DNA of 64,000 nucleotides from an uncultured Gemmatimonadales bacterium (GTDB lineage Bacteria > Gemmatimonadota > Gemmatimonadetes > JACCXV01 > JAHWKZ01), in NCBI GenBank assembly GCA_947259315.1, contig CAMYLR010000031.1, positions 25,228 to 89,227 on the forward strand, written 5' to 3'. Numbering within the stretch: position 1 is the stretch's first letter; each line of letters begins with the position of its first letter. Both the position numbers and the translations under genes were made by a program. Positions 17,307 to 26,203 of the stretch are shown in pieces. A model generated the notes under the pieces. It had not been told where the DNA came from. It saw only the letters and a program-made list of their open reading frames with translations, and made no database searches.

Positions 17307-19610
17307 GTGAGCGTGACTGTAGAATCTGGCGACCGCCGCCTGGCGGCGGTGCTGTTCGTCGATGTAGCTGGGTACACGAGCCTAGCCGCCAAGCGCGAAG
17401 ACGAGGCGCTCCGACTCGTCGATCTATTCCAGTCGATAACCCGTGACGTCGTCGGCCGCTACAACGGTCGACTCGTGAAGTTCCTCGGTGACGGCGCGCT
17501 GGTCGTTTTCAGCAGCACCGACCGCGCGGCGCGTACGGCGCTCAAGATCGTGAGCGACTTCGAGGAACAATCGCAGAGGATAGACATCCCCGCTCGGGCC
17601 CACGCCGGTCTCCACTTGGGCGAAATCGTAACGACAGCCGACGGCGACGCATATGGCGACGGTGTCAATTTCGCGTCGCGTCTTCAGACGGTCGCCAACC
17701 CTGGGCAGGTAGTCGCGAGCGAGTACGTGTGGCTGCAGCTCCGGAGGCGCGACGACTTCGAACTAGAGTCGCTAGGGGATCGTGAGCTAAAAGATATCGG
17801 CGAAGCGATCGCGGTCTACGGGGTCACGCTGGCCGAGGGGGTCTCGTTGGAGGACGCGCAATCGACGGTGCAGACCGCTGCGACGATGCCTGCTGCGGAA
17901 GCCACCCGGCCCCGCGCACCACGCTGGCTCACCTGGCGTGGCGGGCTGGCGGCCGCGGCGGCGGTGCTCGGCTTGGTGCTCGTGACTTGGATCGTCGACC
18001 GACGGGGTGAAGAACCAGGTACGGGTGACACGCGTGTCGCAACCGCTAGCGTCGCGCAGATCGACCGCTCGATCGCCGTGCTCCCGTTCGCGAACATGAG
18101 CGCGGACCAAGAGAACGAGTACTTCAGCGACGGGATCACCGACGACATCCTGACCGCAATCTCGAAGATCGAAGATCTGCGCGTCATCTCACGCACGTCG
18201 ACGATGCAGTACAAGAACACCGAAAAAGACGTGATTCAGATCGGCGAGGAGCTGGACGTCGCCACGATCCTCGAGGGAAGCGTTCGCCGGCAGGGCGACC
18301 GCGTCCGGATCACCGCTCAGCTCGTCAACGCCGAGACCGACGAGCACATGTGGGCCGAGACGTATGACCGCAACCTGACCGACATCTTCGAGATCCAGAG
18401 CGAGATCGCCGGGGAGATTGCGACCGCGCTTCAGACCACGCTGACCCGAGCCGAAGCCGAGGCGATCGCGGCAGGCCGGACCGGCGACCTCACCGCCTAC
18501 GACCTGTACCTGAAGGGCCGTGACTACCTATGGAGCTCGCTTGAGACGATGACCGGGGCGACACAAGGCATCGATACCGCGGTCGATCTCTTCAATCAGG
18601 CGCTGGCGATCGATCCCGAGTACGCAGGAGCGTATGCCGGGCTCGGTCAGGCGTACGTCTTCCGATCGTTTTTTGCCGAGGCAGCGTGGGCTGACTCGGC
18701 GAGGGTGGCAAGCGAAAAGGCGATCGAGCTCGACCCGAACCTGGCCGACGGCCATTACGCGCTCGGGTTTGCGCTGTGGAAGGCCGGGGACTACGAGGGC
18801 GCCATCGTGCAGGCACACCGGGCGCTCGAGCTGAACCCGAACTACGCGCGCGCTACCGAGGGCTTGGCGCACTCCTTGTACCAGCTCGGTCGGTTGGACG
18901 AAGCGGTTGTGGCGGCTAAACGAGCGGTGGCGCTCGAGCCGACCAACGGCGAGTTCTATGAGTTCGTCGGGATGATCTACATCGACCTCGTTGACTACGA
19001 TGAAGCCGAGCGATGGTTTCGTCGGCGACTCACGATCGAGCCCGATAACGGGAGCAGCCATGCCTTCATCGGGTACCTCCACCTGCTGCGAGGGGATGAG
19101 GTCAAGGCTGCCGAGGAGATCGAGCTCGGACGGTCGCTGGAACCGCTATCGATGCACGTTATGGGCAATCAAATGCGCCTGGACCTCGAACGTGGCAACT
19201 ACGAGCAGGCGCGACCGTTGATCGAGACGTTCGTGGTCGGGTTGGCGCCCGAGTTTCAACCGCTCACGTATCTCGGCTTCGTACACTTGAAACTGGGTAA
19301 CGACGACGAGGCGCAGGAGCTTCTCCGAGAGGCTGAGCGGGTCGCACGGGCCCAAATCGAAGCCGTCGGTCAGACCCCGCAACACGTGTACATGTATCTC
19401 ATTCAGTCGCTGGCGATCCAGGGTCGAGTCGACGAAGCGGTTGACGTGCTCGAAGGCGCATATAGCGAAGGTTTTCGCATGTATCAGCCGCTGCGCACAG
19501 ATTTGACGTTCGAGCCCCTTTTCGGGAACGAGCGGTTCGAGGCGATCATGACGCGGATGGAAGCGGATATCGCTCGGATGCGGGAACGTCTCCAGCGCGA
19601 GAGTCCGTGA
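17307..19610 (+). CDS. Class III nucleotide cyclase - FlgO-like - TPR membrane protein
   Basis: This 767-residue signalling protein starts with a class III adenylate/guanylate cyclase domain (about 10-175). Metal ligands Asp19 (F-V-D-V-A-G-Y) and Asp62 (G-D-G-A) and the transition-state pair Asn121/Arg125 (V-N-F-A-S-R) are present, so it should be active. A membrane helix spans about 212-230. It is followed by a FlgO-like domain (I-A-V-L-P-F-A-N-M, about 250-375) and a long TPR array to the end. The cyclase is thus cytoplasmic and the TPR region probably extracytoplasmic, a sensor layout. Its stop overlaps the next gene as GTGA. The signal sensed is unknown. Confidence 0.88.
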   Translation: MSVTVESGDRRLAAVLFVDVAGYTSLAAKREDEALRLVDLFQSITRDVVGRYNGRLVKFLGDGALVVFSSTDRAARTALKIVSDFEEQSQRIDIPARAHAGLHLGEIVTTADGDAYGDGVNFASRLQTVANPGQVVASEYVWLQLRRRDDFELESLGDRELKDIGEAIAVYGVTLAEGVSLEDAQSTVQTAATMPAAEATRPRAPRWLTWRGGLAAAAAVLGLVLVTWIVDRRGEEPGTGDTRVATASVAQIDRSIAVLPFANMSADQENEYFSDGITDDILTAISKIEDLRVISRTSTMQYKNTEKDVIQIGEELDVATILEGSVRRQGDRVRITAQLVNAETDEHMWAETYDRNLTDIFEIQSEIAGEIATALQTTLTRAEAEAIAAGRTGDLTAYDLYLKGRDYLWSSLETMTGATQGIDTAVDLFNQALAIDPEYAGAYAGLGQAYVFRSFFAEAAWADSARVASEKAIELDPNLADGHYALGFALWKAGDYEGAIVQAHRALELNPNYARATEGLAHSLYQLGRLDEAVVAAKRAVALEPTNGEFYEFVGMIYIDLVDYDEAERWFRRRLTIEPDNGSSHAFIGYLHLLRGDEVKAAEEIELGRSLEPLSMHVMGNQMRLDLERGNYEQARPLIETFVVGLAPEFQPLTYLGFVHLKLGNDDEAQELLREAERVARAQIEAVGQTPQHVYMYLIQSLAIQGRVDEAVDVLEGAYSEGFRMYQPLRTDLTFEPLFGNERFEAIMTRMEADIARMRERLQRESP

Positions 19611-20908
19611 CCACGATCCCGAAGCACCGGCGGACACTTTTCGCCGGCGTGATCGTGGCGATGCACGTCTTGGGATTAGCTGTGTTGATATCGCTGGGCG
19701 ACGGGTTCTCGCTCTTCGACCGCGGATCGCGCGTTGATAGCGAGATCAAGACGGAACCGGGAGCCGCGGCAGACGTCTTGGTCGAGAAGTGCAGCGATCT
19801 GGGAGGGCAAGACAAGGTCGGCTGCTATCAGGCCGAGTTGAGCGAGCGGCTAATTGCCCTGGGCGTCCGTCCGACGATGGACGCGCTCGATTCGCTCGTC
19901 GTCCGAGACAACGACGCCGCGCGCGATGCTCACGTCTACGCGCATCACATCGGTATCGAAGCCTACCAGCTCTCACCCGACGTGAGCGAGACGTTCTCGG
20001 GGTGCACCGAGAGCTTCTCGTCGGGGTGCTATCACGGGGTGATCCAGGCGTACTTCGAAGATCGTGGCGACACCGACGCGGAAGCGCTCGAGGAACTATG
20101 CCGCGCTTACAAGCGGCCCGATCAGAGCCGTTGGATCCTGTTCCAATGCGTGCACGGTATGGGTCACGGACTGACGATGTACTTCGATCATCATCTGCCC
20201 AGGGCGCTCGAAGCGTGCGATTTGTTGGATGACCTCTGGGATCGTGAGTCGTGCTACGGCGGGGCGTTCATGGAGAACGTCATGGGTGCGACTTCACCGC
20301 ACCACCCGGCCACCGTTTTGGTCTCTGAAACCGAACACGATTCCGATGCGCACGGACACGAGCAAATGGGTCACGATGCGCCGGACGTGGCTTGGAAAGC
20401 GATCGATCCCAACGACCCGCACTACCCCTGCTCGGTCATGGACCCGCGTTACCACCAGCAGTGCTACCTCATGCAGACTTCGGTCATGCTGCACCACAAC
20501 GGCGGCGACCTGCAAGATGCGTCGGTGTCGTGTGATGGAGCGCCGGAAAACATGCGGCCGACATGCCACCAGAGTTTGGGTCGCAGCGTCACCGCGTATA
20601 CGAAAGATCCCGAGACGGCTGCCAGCCATTGTGAAGCCGGCAGCGCCGAGTACCGCGGTTGGTGTTATGTGGGCGTCGTAAAAGCGTTTGTCGATTGGAC
20701 CGCGCGGGCCGAGAGCGGTCTCGATTTTTGTCGCGTCATCGAGTACGACCAGGACTATAAGTCTATGTGTTACAAAGGCTTAGGGGAGGAGATCGCAGCC
20801 CTGATCGCGGACCACGAGACGCGCGCGTCGCTGTGCGCACAAGCCGAAGACGAGTTCGTCACGACGTGTCGTCAGGGCGCGCAACTGCGCGCAAGAACGG
20901 GTTCCTGA
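19607..20908 (+). CDS. Unknown Cys/His-rich membrane-anchored protein coupled to the cyclase
   Basis: No family was recognised. The 433-residue product has an N-terminal helix (about 10-28), so it is anchored or secreted. It then has repeated modules of about 35-45 residues of the form C-x-x-x...(S/R)-x-x-C-Y/V-x-G. These include C-Y-H-G-V-I-Q-A, C-V-H-G-M-G-H-G, C-Y-G-G-A-F, C-Y-V-G-V-V and C-Y-K-G-L-G, plus a His-rich central stretch (H-D-S-D-A-H-G-H). Paired cysteines suggest disulfides in an oxidising compartment; the histidines suggest metal binding. It starts GTGA-coupled to the cyclase-TPR gene, so the two are likely made together and may work as a sensor pair (inference). Confidence 0.7.
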   Translation: MTTIPKHRRTLFAGVIVAMHVLGLAVLISLGDGFSLFDRGSRVDSEIKTEPGAAADVLVEKCSDLGGQDKVGCYQAELSERLIALGVRPTMDALDSLVVRDNDAARDAHVYAHHIGIEAYQLSPDVSETFSGCTESFSSGCYHGVIQAYFEDRGDTDAEALEELCRAYKRPDQSRWILFQCVHGMGHGLTMYFDHHLPRALEACDLLDDLWDRESCYGGAFMENVMGATSPHHPATVLVSETEHDSDAHGHEQMGHDAPDVAWKAIDPNDPHYPCSVMDPRYHQQCYLMQTSVMLHHNGGDLQDASVSCDGAPENMRPTCHQSLGRSVTAYTKDPETAASHCEAGSAEYRGWCYVGVVKAFVDWTARAESGLDFCRVIEYDQDYKSMCYKGLGEEIAALIADHETRASLCAQAEDEFVTTCRQGAQLRARTGS

Positions 20909-20926
20909 TCCCGCCCCTCGAAGACG

Positions 20927-21802
20927 TTACAGCATCGGCGCAATTACCTCGCGCGCGAACTCGATCAACGTCGTCGGCGTTGTGGTGTCCGGTGACCGCT
21001 CCTGCGCCGCTCCGATGAGACCCGAGTCGAAACCACCGTACATCTCGATGAGCGTGTCCGCGACGTTCGCGCTCAACCCCATGCCGAGCAAAGCCTCTCG
21101 GGTTTGACCTTCATCGACCTGCACATGGGCGATGGGACGACCGACGCCTTCTGATATCGCGGCAGCCGCCTCGTCGAAAGAGAGATCGGCTGGACCGTGG
21201 AGCTCTTGGACAGACGTCCCGGTCCAGCTGTCGTCGAGGAGTCGAGCGGCAGCCGCCGGGCCGATGTCCCGGGTGGCGATCATCGGAAGTCGAGTCTCAC
21301 CAGAAACGGGCAGGAATATACTGCCCGCATCCCGCATCGGTTCGATGAACGCGAGGAAATTCTCGAAGAAGTAGGTCGGTCGCAGATGAGTCACGTGGGT
21401 CGCGACTTCGTCGAGCATCTGTTCGACGTCGCGAAGACCCGCGATCGGGCCGGTACCCGCCTCGAGGTGCGCACCCACGCTGGAGAGGTTTACGACGTGC
21501 GGAATCTTGTTCTCTCGGACCGCCGCGGCGCCATTCGCGCCGACGGCACATTGGAAACCGCGAAAATCTTCCGCGGTCAGTTCGGCCGGTGTGAGCCAAA
21601 ACAGCGCGTCCGCTCCACGAGTCGCGTCGATGACGTACGCTTCGTCCTCGAGCGATCCTTGGCGGGCTTCAGCACCGCGCTCTGCGAAGGCGCCGACTTT
21701 GGCTGGGTCACGTACCAACAAAACGACGTCGGCGCCAGCGTCCAACAGCGTTTTGGTGACGATGCGCCCGATATTCCCCGTCGGGGTTGTTACAGCGATC
21801 AT
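20927..21802 (-). CDS. NmrA-like NAD(P)-binding protein
   Basis: This is a 291-residue atypical short-chain dehydrogenase of the NmrA/HSCARG group. The glycine-rich dinucleotide motif is T-P-T-G-N-I-G at the very N terminus, and the usual L-R-P-T-Y-F-F-E-N-F segment follows mid-protein. ATG 21802 was chosen because AGGAGGT lies 8 nt upstream; a longer reading has no ribosome site. Family members sense NADP(H) or reduce quinones; the role here is open. It lies 16 nt after the kelch gene on the same strand. Confidence 0.85.
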   Translation of the reverse strand: MIAVTTPTGNIGRIVTKTLLDAGADVVLLVRDPAKVGAFAERGAEARQGSLEDEAYVIDATRGADALFWLTPAELTAEDFRGFQCAVGANGAAAVRENKIPHVVNLSSVGAHLEAGTGPIAGLRDVEQMLDEVATHVTHLRPTYFFENFLAFIEPMRDAGSIFLPVSGETRLPMIATRDIGPAAAARLLDDSWTGTSVQELHGPADLSFDEAAAAISEGVGRPIAHVQVDEGQTREALLGMGLSANVADTLIEMYGGFDSGLIGAAQERSPDTTTPTTLIEFAREVIAPML

Positions 21803-21818
21803 CGTATCAAACCTCCTG

Positions 21819-22820
21819 CTATGGCGTAAAACGTTCGTTTGCCCGACCAAACGTGAGACCGGCTTGTGGGCCGCCACCGACGACGTAGATCGAGTTGTCT
21901 ACTACGGCGGCACCAAGACCGTGGCGTGCGGTTGGCATCGGCTCGAGTTGCTCCCACCGGTTTGTCGCCGGGTCGAACCGCTCGTTTGTGCTAAAGGTGT
22001 TTGTCGATTGGAGATCTTCGCCACCAAACAAGTAAAACCTATTGTTGAGAGCTACCGCTGCGACCCCGCTCCTGGCGGTCGGCACGGGTGGGCCGGCCGA
22101 CCACCGATCGTTGACTACGTCATAGATCTCGAACGTGGTTCGGTTCTGGCCCCCGAAGCGACCCGCCGCGACGTAGATGTTGTTCCCGATGCCAGCCGCG
22201 GCGATATGCTCGCGAACGGTCGGCAGCGGAGCCAACGATTCCCACGAGTTGGTGACCGGATCGTAAACATCGTGTGTGCCGACTGTTTGTCCGGCCGCGT
22301 CGACGCCACCGATCGCGTGGACCTTGTTGTTCACGACCGCCACCGCCAGCGCGCCGCGGCTGGTGCCCATCGGAGCGCCGGCTGACCACGCGTCGGCGAC
22401 GGGATCGTAGATCTGCACCAAGTTGATCGGGTTGAAGCTGGTACCGAAGTAGCCGCCGACGACGTACAGGAGCCCGCCGACAGCCGCCATGCCCGCGTGG
22501 TTCACCGACGCCGGGAGCTCGGTCACGGTCGTCCATCGATCGGTGGACGGATCGTACCGCTCGACCGTCGATGACGCGGTTCGGCCGGGACCGAAGCCGC
22601 CGGCCACGTAGATCTGCCCGCCGAGGGCGGCGGCACTGTTCTCGGTCCGCGCGTTGGTCATCGACTGCAAGACCTCCCACGGCCCCGAACCGCCGGGGGG
22701 TGGCGTCGGCCCCGTGGTCGAGCGGTTGCTGCTGTCGCCGTTGCAGGCGATCTGGGTGGCCAGCACCAGGCCGAGTAGGGCGAGACGATACATCGTGTCG
22801 TAAAGGCCCTTCACTCCCAT
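21819..22820 (-). CDS. Kelch-repeat lipoprotein
   Basis: This is a 333-residue exported protein. It has a hydrophobic leader with a possible lipid-attachment Cys26, a Thr/Pro/Gly-rich linker, then about six kelch repeats with the G-G tandem glycines and the Y-D-P-x-x-x-x-W signature (for example Y-D-P-S-T-D-R-W). The repeats should fold into one beta-propeller on the cell surface or in the periplasm. ATG 22820 was chosen for a GGGGAG site upstream; ATG 22793 is a possible alternative. No catalytic residues are evident. Confidence 0.82.
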   Translation of the reverse strand: MGVKGLYDTMYRLALLGLVLATQIACNGDSSNRSTTGPTPPPGGSGPWEVLQSMTNARTENSAAALGGQIYVAGGFGPGRTASSTVERYDPSTDRWTTVTELPASVNHAGMAAVGGLLYVVGGYFGTSFNPINLVQIYDPVADAWSAGAPMGTSRGALAVAVVNNKVHAIGGVDAAGQTVGTHDVYDPVTNSWESLAPLPTVREHIAAAGIGNNIYVAAGRFGGQNRTTFEIYDVVNDRWSAGPPVPTARSGVAAVALNNRFYLFGGEDLQSTNTFSTNERFDPATNRWEQLEPMPTARHGLGAAVVDNSIYVVGGGPQAGLTFGRANERFTP

Positions 22821-22971
22821 AACGTTGCGTCGCTCCCCGGGGGCCTGCCAGCCGTCTCCCGACACCCACTTGGGGGATTCCCCGACAGAATTGCCACCAC
22901 CTGTCGGTCTAGAATCTCTAGTGAGCGATCCGATATCGAGGTGTTCATTATTGGCCAGGAAGGAGCTACCG

Positions 22972-23193
22972 GTGACGAGAGAGGAAATCCTCAAGGCGCT
23001 TCACGAGATGTCTCCCGAAGAGCAGGAGGCGATCCGGGAAGAGATCTTGATGCTTGGCTACGATACCCCGGAAGCCGGCTCCGCGATGGCGACCTGCATC
23101 GAGATCATGAAGGAGATCCGGGACGGTAAGGACCCGGAGCAGGTTTGCCGCGACATGATTGAGGACATGGCCGGCATCGCCTGTCCCGACTGA
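22972..23193 (+). CDS. Small acidic hypothetical protein (73 aa)
   Basis: No family was recognised. It starts with GTG behind AGGAAGGAG at the ideal distance, which strongly supports a real gene. The product is almost all helix, acidic, and has three cysteines in its second half (C-I-E-I-M, V-C-R-D-M, I-A-C-P-D). The first half (S-P-E-E-Q-E-A-I-R-E-E-I) looks like a helix-turn-helix or coiled segment. A GTG at 22921 would extend it by 17 residues but has no ribosome site. Neighbours give no functional hint. Confidence 0.65.
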   Translation: MTREEILKALHEMSPEEQEAIREEILMLGYDTPEAGSAMATCIEIMKEIRDGKDPEQVCRDMIEDMAGIACPD

Positions 23194-23224
23194 CGCTGCA
23201 CACCGTCTGAAGTCTGCGTCCCGT

Positions 23225-23252
23225 TTGAATACACGGCCGCGACGGATAGTCT
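23225..23252 (+). promoter_or_regulatory. Candidate promoter of the cytochrome c-TPR gene
   Basis: TTGAAT (23225-23230) and TAGTCT (23247-23252) are 16 nt apart, about 65 nt upstream of the GTG at 23318. Confidence 0.4.
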
Positions 23253-23317
23253 AGAGTGTTGGCGCCGCGGGATCGCCCGCCGCCCGCTCTAGACGTCTTG
23301 TCCAATGGAGGTTCGTC

Positions 23318-24091
23318 GTGGTCAGCTTACTGCGTTTGTCACTCGCCCCGGTCGTGATGATCGTCGCACTCGCCGGTCCAGTCCTCGCGCAAGAAGCGGG
23401 GGACGCCACATCCGAAAGCGTCACACCCGAGATAATCCTAGCCGGAAGCAACTTGTACAACGGGGGGACATGCATCATTTGTCACGCCATCGCCGGTAAA
23501 GGAAGTGGAACACGAGCGCCGGATCTATCCGATGTCGAGTGGCTTCATAGTCAGGGCGACCTCGATGGAATCCTGCAGACGATCCTGGCCGGGGTTTCTC
23601 AGCAGAACATCAAGGCGGTCAAGCCCAGACAGTTTCCGATGAACCCGAAGGGCGGACTCAACGTACCCGACGAGCAGATCGCCAACGTGGCCGCCTACGT
23701 ATGGGCGTTGAGCCAGCCTGAGCCGCACGAGTTCATCGAGCAACAGTGGCGGTTCCTGGAGTTGGCGCGGTCCGGTCAGTTCGCAGATGCGCGCGCGGTG
23801 TTCGAAGCCGCTCAGCAGACGTACCCCGACAACTTGCTAGTTCCCGAGAACGGGATGAACGCGTTCGGCTACGAGTTTCTTGGAAGCGGTGACGTCGACG
23901 GCGCGATCGAAGTGTTCCAGCTCAACGTCGATCTGCATCCGGAAGCGTTCAATCCGTGGGACAGCCTGGCCGAGGCGTACATGACGAAGGGCGATAACGA
24001 GCGTGCGATCGAGTACTACCAGAAGTCGCTCGACCTAAACCCTCAAAACACGAACGCGGTCGATAAGCTGAAAGAGCTCGGCGCGGAGTAG
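23318..24091 (+). CDS. Periplasmic cytochrome c fused to TPR repeats
   Basis: This is a 257-residue secreted protein. A signal peptide (about 1-24, ending V-L-A-Q) precedes a mono-haem cytochrome c domain with C-I-I-C-H (Cys52, Cys55, His56) and probable axial Met108 in F-P-M-N-P. Residues from about 135 to the end hold TPR-type repeats (W-D-S-L-A-E-A-Y, then A-I-E-Y-Y-Q-K-S-L). It starts with GTG behind TGGAGGT. The fusion suggests an electron carrier docked to a protein partner through the TPRs. No oxidase or dehydrogenase is adjacent. Confidence 0.85.
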   Translation: MVSLLRLSLAPVVMIVALAGPVLAQEAGDATSESVTPEIILAGSNLYNGGTCIICHAIAGKGSGTRAPDLSDVEWLHSQGDLDGILQTILAGVSQQNIKAVKPRQFPMNPKGGLNVPDEQIANVAAYVWALSQPEPHEFIEQQWRFLELARSGQFADARAVFEAAQQTYPDNLLVPENGMNAFGYEFLGSGDVDGAIEVFQLNVDLHPEAFNPWDSLAEAYMTKGDNERAIEYYQKSLDLNPQNTNAVDKLKELGAE

Positions 24092-24102
24092 ACGCCGCTC
24101 GC

Positions 24103-25194
24103 TCAGTCGTCTGGACGGGTCAGCCTCTCGGCGATAAACGGGAAGACGATGCGCTCCAGTCGCTCGTCGATCTCCTCGCGGTGATCGCCCTCGTAGACGT
24201 CGAGCACGTGGGGGACACGTAGCTGGGCCAGCCGCTCGGAGAAGCGACGGCTGCCGACGGGAATGTGTGAGAACTGGTCGCCAGTGCCGTAGTCGATGGC
24301 CAGCCCTTCAAGGGATGCCAGCGCCGGCCAGTGCTCATCGAGGCGATGGAGCGGGAACCGCGCGCGGTACTCGTGGAAAACCGACTCGATGACCACGCGC
24401 TCGCCGTCCAGAACGCCGAACGGCAACGCCACGAACATCGGGGGTGTTTCGGGTGCCGGCGAGAACGCGGTCAGGATCCCCATCGACCCGACGAGCCAAA
24501 AATCTCTGGCCTCAGCGGCGGCCCCGATCTCGTCCCAGCTCTCGACCTCAGCCGCTCGGCGCCAGACGTCGTTGCTCTGGCCGATATCCTCGATCGGCGC
24601 CAGGCAACATGGGCTCATCGCGTATGCGATCCCAAACACGTCGGGTCGCTCCATCGTCAAGTGTATGGCCCCGTAGCCACCCATCGAGTGGCCGGCGACG
24701 GCTCGAGTTTCGCGCCGCGCTTCGGTTCTGTATTGCTGGTCGATGTAGGCCGTCAGGTCGTCGGCGATGAAACCGGCCCAGCGGCCGCTAACCGGGGAGT
24801 CGCGGTAGAACCCGCCGCCCAAGTGGTTGCCACCGTCGGGCATGACGACGAGCACAGGTGGAAGGCGGCCGCCATCGATCATGCGGTCGAGGATCGTCGG
24901 AATCTCGTAGTACTCAATCCACATGTCGGGGTTGTCGAAGATGCCGTGCAGGAGGTACACGACCGGATAGCGCCGGTCCGTGTCTGCGTCGTACCCGGGA
25001 GGCACATAGACGAGCACACGCTTCTCGGGCGCGTCACCGATCAGATTGTCAGCCAGCGACGGCGCGTCGACGACGTGAGCGTCGACCCGCGACCCGACCG
25101 CCGTAGCGACCTGCGCTTGGGCTGTTACGGTCACACCCAGCGCGAGCGTCGCGGCTAGGGTCAGGGATGTCAGACGGCGGCAATGATGCGGCAT
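24103..25194 (-). CDS. Secreted esterase (esterase D / antigen 85-like alpha/beta hydrolase)
   Basis: This 363-residue protein has a signal peptide (about 1-27, A-Q-A-Q cleavage region). The alpha/beta-hydrolase fold shows the oxyanion strand V-V-Y-L-L-H-G, the nucleophile elbow G-H-S-M-G-G with Ser170, and a late E-G-D-H-R-E-E that supplies the His of the triad. It belongs to the putative esterase family with S-formylglutathione hydrolase and ferulate esterase. The export signal argues for an extracellular ester or glycan-ester substrate. GGGAG precedes the ATG. Confidence 0.88.
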   Translation of the reverse strand: MPHHCRRLTSLTLAATLALGVTVTAQAQVATAVGSRVDAHVVDAPSLADNLIGDAPEKRVLVYVPPGYDADTDRRYPVVYLLHGIFDNPDMWIEYYEIPTILDRMIDGGRLPPVLVVMPDGGNHLGGGFYRDSPVSGRWAGFIADDLTAYIDQQYRTEARRETRAVAGHSMGGYGAIHLTMERPDVFGIAYAMSPCCLAPIEDIGQSNDVWRRAAEVESWDEIGAAAEARDFWLVGSMGILTAFSPAPETPPMFVALPFGVLDGERVVIESVFHEYRARFPLHRLDEHWPALASLEGLAIDYGTGDQFSHIPVGSRRFSERLAQLRVPHVLDVYEGDHREEIDERLERIVFPFIAERLTRPDD

Positions 25195-25228
25195 ATCGTC
25201 TCCCTACGCGGGTCTTGGCTGCTAGGTT

Positions 25229-26146
25229 TCAGAGTTCCGCCACCGTCTGCCGCGGGCGACCGGTCCGAGACAGGGTGACTCCGACCACGATCGCGGCCGC
25301 GCCTAGCAACTGAAGCGCATTCGGGACTTCGTTGAGGGTGAGCCAGGCGATCGCCAGAGCGACGATCGGAATCGTGTTCGAGTAAAGCGCGGTGCGAGTG
25401 CTCCCCATGTGGCGCACGCCGTAGTACCAGAGCAGGTAGGCGACGGCGATCGAAAGGGCTCCGCTGTACAGAAGTCCGGCCCAGGACGCCCACCGAATGG
25501 GCGCCCATGACTGACTCGATAGCGATGGCGCGCTGACGAGGAGTAACCCGAGCGTCCCGATCCACAGCGTCACCGAGGTCACCGGCAGCGCGCCGTAGCG
25601 GCGGACGAGCGGGCTCGAGCCCACCGTGTAGAGCGACCAGCCGATCGCGGCGGCCACCATCAACAGATCGCCACGGACCGTCGCCTGGCCGAACTCGACG
25701 CGAGCGCTCCCCCACACGATAAGCCCGACGCCCAGCAACGAGAGCGCGACTCCGAGCCATGTCTTGGTGCCGAGCCGCTCGTGCCCCAGCCAAGACGATA
25801 GGACCGCCACGTATGCCGGAACTGTGCCCAGGATGAGCGCCGAGTTCCCGGCCAGCGTGCCGTCGATCCCAAGGATGAACAGCACTTGGTACGCGGTGTT
25901 GCCGAGCAGCCCGAGGCCGACCAGCGCCAGCCACTCCGAGCGTCCGAACCGTGGCAGACCACCGGTACGACGCAGAAACAGCAGCATCAACGCCGAAGCC
26001 AAGACGAAGCGTGTGGCGTTGAACGCCAGCGGTTCGAAGTCGACCAACGCCGCCTTGACGACCGAAAAGTTCGCCGCCCAGATCAGGACCAGCGCCCACA
26101 TCGCGAGCTCGGCGCGGTCGTGCGGTGGGTGGTTTAGTCTGCTCAC
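25229..26146 (-). CDS. EamA/DMT-superfamily transporter
   Basis: This is a 305-residue inner-membrane protein with ten predicted helices in two EamA repeats. The first starts W-A-L-V-L-I-W-A-A-N-F; the second ends in G-A-A-A-I-V-V-G-V. Family members export amino acids, nucleosides or drugs; the substrate is unknown. It starts with GTG and lies 34 nt upstream of the esterase on the same strand. Confidence 0.88.
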   Translation of the reverse strand: MSRLNHPPHDRAELAMWALVLIWAANFSVVKAALVDFEPLAFNATRFVLASALMLLFLRRTGGLPRFGRSEWLALVGLGLLGNTAYQVLFILGIDGTLAGNSALILGTVPAYVAVLSSWLGHERLGTKTWLGVALSLLGVGLIVWGSARVEFGQATVRGDLLMVAAAIGWSLYTVGSSPLVRRYGALPVTSVTLWIGTLGLLLVSAPSLSSQSWAPIRWASWAGLLYSGALSIAVAYLLWYYGVRHMGSTRTALYSNTIPIVALAIAWLTLNEVPNALQLLGAAAIVVGVTLSRTGRPRQTVAEL

Positions 26147-26203
26147 GGCGGGTTAGGTTACAGAACCCTAGCTCAACTGACCGCCAGTACAGGAGGGATG
26201 TCG

